Below are positions 62,366 through 64,000 of a DNA stretch of 64,000 nucleotides, piece after piece (within the stretch, counting starts at the first letter, position 1; each line of letters begins with the position of its first letter). Position numbers and translations under genes: made by a program. The stretch lies in NCBI RefSeq assembly GCF_012396505.1, contig NZ_JAAXPN010000002.1, forward strand, positions 62,001 to 126,000, in the 5' to 3' direction. The notes under the pieces were generated by a model. That model made no database searches. It saw only the letters and a list, made by a program, of their open reading frames with translations, and was not told the DNA's origin. This stretch comes from Periweissella fabalis. Its GTDB lineage: Bacteria > Bacillota > Bacilli > Lactobacillales > Lactobacillaceae.

Positions 62366-63604
62366 ATGAAATTTCATCAGATGAACTGGCAACAACGCTT
62401 GGCAGCAATTGAAACAACTGCAAACCTTGAGGCTAGTGAAAAAGATTTATTTATCAACAACTATTCAGCGATCAATGAGCAAATGGTTGAAAATTACCTT
62501 ACCAGCTTTACCCTACCAGAAGGGATATTACCCAATATTGTAGTTAATAATCAACAATATCAGGTTCCCATGGTAACAGAAGAACCATCTGTAATAGCGG
62601 CGGCATCTAATGGAGCACGAATGATTAATATGGGTGGTGGGGTCAAAGTGACCAGTACTTCACGTGAAATGTTGGGCCAAGTTTTAATTAACGAAGCACA
62701 TTTTACAGCGGTCCATGAACTGGTTAATCAGCAACAAACCACATTAATTAGTATTGGTAATGCCGCTCATCCTTCAATGCTTCAACGAGGTGGTGGGCTA
62801 AAGCGTATTACAACGCGTGATTTGGGAGATGGCTTTGTTTCAGTTGATTTGCATATTGATACACAAGCAGCCATGGGGGCAAATGTTGTTAATACAATTA
62901 GTGAAGCCGTAGCTAATTATTTAAGAGGCCAAAATGTTGGGAATATTGTCATGGCTATTTTATCTAATTTAGCCACTGAGTCGTTGGTAACTGCTAGAGT
63001 AGCACTACCATTTAAAGTATTAGCTAAGGCTGGATTTAATGCAAATGATATTGCACAACGAATTGTACTGGCTAATCAATTTAGCCAACGTGACCCATAT
63101 CGGGCTACGACAGAAAATAAAGGTGTAATGAATGGTATTGATGCTGTAGTCATGGCTAGTGGTAATGATTGGCGCGCAATTAGTGCAGGAATTCATGCCT
63201 TTGCAAGTCGAGAAGGCCAGTATCGAAATTTAGTTACATGGACACACGATGAAACAACGTTATATGGTGAGATTACAGTACCATTGCCTGTTGGAGTCGT
63301 TGGTGGATCAATTGGAATCGTGCCACTTGTAAAAGCTAATCATAAAATACTACAAGTCCATTCAGCTAATGAATTAGCAGCAATAATTGCAGCAGTTGGT
63401 TTGGCGCAGAACTTATCGGCATTAAGGGCCTTAGTGACTAGTGGTATTCAAGCCGGCCATATGCAACTTCAGTTAAAATCATTGGCATTAGCTGTTGGAG
63501 CTACGATTGATGAAGTGCCAACGTTAGTAAATAAATTACAGCAAGCTACCCATGCAGATATGCAAACAGCTCAGCAATTATTAACAGAAATGAGAGAAAA
63601 ATAA
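62366..63604 (+). CDS. mvaA: Hydroxymethylglutaryl-CoA reductase, class II (degradative type)
   Basis: From ATG 62366 (GAGAGG 6 bases upstream) the enzyme has 412 residues. EEPSVIAAASNGARMINMGGG is the class II substrate segment, followed by DLHIDTQAAMGANVVNTI, and the C-terminal third ends with a HMxLQLKSLA element (the GHMQLQLKSLALAVGA histidine). It converts HMG-CoA to mevalonate with NAD(P)H for isoprenoid synthesis. The longer upstream frame lacks a ribosome site. Its stop overlaps the next start by one base (TAATG). Confidence 0.93.
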   Translation: MKFHQMNWQQRLAAIETTANLEASEKDLFINNYSAINEQMVENYLTSFTLPEGILPNIVVNNQQYQVPMVTEEPSVIAAASNGARMINMGGGVKVTSTSREMLGQVLINEAHFTAVHELVNQQQTTLISIGNAAHPSMLQRGGGLKRITTRDLGDGFVSVDLHIDTQAAMGANVVNTISEAVANYLRGQNVGNIVMAILSNLATESLVTARVALPFKVLAKAGFNANDIAQRIVLANQFSQRDPYRATTENKGVMNGIDAVVMASGNDWRAISAGIHAFASREGQYRNLVTWTHDETTLYGEITVPLPVGVVGGSIGIVPLVKANHKILQVHSANELAAIIAAVGLAQNLSALRALVTSGIQAGHMQLQLKSLALAVGATIDEVPTLVNKLQQATHADMQTAQQLLTEMREK

Positions 63605-64000
63605 TGACAGATGCACGTTTAGGACAGGCAACACAACAGCTTTTAAAGCAAATTAATGATATTTTTCCAGGTGAAATTATGGTACGGTTAGGTACGCAAA
63701 AGAGTGGCCAAATTACTTATAATCAAGCCAGCCGGGATATGATGGGAAGCCGACTTTTAATTCAGGTAAATGATGTAACGGCACCTGATTACACAGCAAC
63801 ACATGAATTAATGCATATTTTAATGTCACTAACTGGTTTTCCACAGGTTATGTTTGACTTGAAATTTGATGATCAAGAATTAAATGAACAAATGATGAGT
63901 TTAACAACCCGATTATACGATGTTGTTGCACATCAAATTATTGTTCAAGAACAACGTAAGCATGGTTTATTGACTACTCAAGTAGCTGAAGCCTATGCGG
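63604..64000 (+). CDS. IpaB/EvcA-type or HExxH protein of the mvaA operon (truncated by window end)
   Basis: ATG 63604 shares a base with the mvaA stop codon; 132 codons are visible, still open at the window edge. The protein has ATHELMHILMS, an HExxH zinc-peptidase-like motif, near residue 67. A gene of this kind, annotated IpaB/EvcA in lactic acid bacteria, often follows mvaA. It could be a metal-dependent hydrolase; the rest of the sequence is needed to judge. Translation is coupled with mvaA. Confidence 0.7.
   Translation, partial: MTDARLGQATQQLLKQINDIFPGEIMVRLGTQKSGQITYNQASRDMMGSRLLIQVNDVTAPDYTATHELMHILMSLTGFPQVMFDLKFDDQELNEQMMSLTTRLYDVVAHQIIVQEQRKHGLLTTQVAEAYA

Noticed and set aside
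62657-62672. Palindromic TTCACGTGAA core resembling parS inside mvaA
   Set aside because: Only 12 of 16 positions match; too weak without binding data.

Overview
The window is a stretch of low-GC Firmicutes chromosome, most likely from a heterofermentative lactic acid bacterium of the Leuconostoc/Weissella/Periweissella group. That placement is inferred from a highly codon-biased phosphoketolase, a mannitol 2-dehydrogenase of the Leuconostoc type, LPxTG/KxYKxGKxW surface protein signals, a degradative-type HMG-CoA reductase of the mevalonate pathway, and the rsmG-noc-parA-parB-DUF951-ychF block found near the replication origin in Firmicutes. I see no phage, insertion sequence, CRISPR array, rRNA or tRNA gene.

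Layout. 1-2.7 kb: end of an MFS exporter, YbaK deacylase, HD hydrolase, GntR regulator. 3.3-6.4 kb: a four-gene fructose/mannitol operon (ROK fructokinase, mannitol dehydrogenase, membrane protein, VOC protein) behind a near-consensus cre site. 6.6-13.8 kb: one 2381-residue surface protein with a lectin-like domain and 14 tandem modules of about 123 residues. 14-17.2 kb: folate operon folB-folK-folE-xtp-folP. 17.2-19.4 kb: PnuC transporter and a disulfide oxidoreductase. 19.8-22.3 kb: phosphoketolase. 22.4-28.6 kb: HflX, phosphoglycerate-mutase-like phosphatase, HelD, CoaA, and a LysM wall protein with a WalR-like box upstream. 29-31.7 kb: MFS pump with a DUF4811-type partner, and a cold-shock gene whose ribosome site can be sequestered.

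32-37.2 kb: rsmG, a short noc, parA, parB, DUF951, ychF, DUF1129. 37.2-42.1 kb: a VanRS-like two-component system with a D-Ala-D-Ala carboxypeptidase, a MerR regulator with a GlnR-like box, and prs. 42.3-46.2 kb: an orphan, an amino-acid permease, two tandem TetR paralogues and a small membrane protein. 46.3-50.2 kb (minus strand): a CorA-like protein with a GEN motif and a ykoEDC thiamine-precursor ECF transporter under a TPP riboswitch. 50.3-54.6 kb: RluA, thioredoxin, AzlCD, GpmA, GntR/FCD. 54.7-60 kb: a newly noticed 36-residue protein, a phosphoesterase, a tyrosine phosphatase with an orphan partner, an alcohol dehydrogenase, and an unknown two-module gene interrupted by one in-frame stop. 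60.3-64 kb: a TetM-like GTPase (minus strand), mvaA and a truncated HExxH protein.

The metabolic genes fit together: phosphoketolase provides the heterofermentative route, mannitol dehydrogenase and alcohol dehydrogenase can reoxidise NAD(P)H, and fructokinase feeds fructose into the pathway. Several intergenic regions carry strong terminators followed by dispersed repeat elements. The most unusual items are the giant repeat protein with its LPATD sorting signal, the stop-interrupted two-module gene, the short Noc lacking its CTP-binding half, the repeat families, and the predicted RNA structures.
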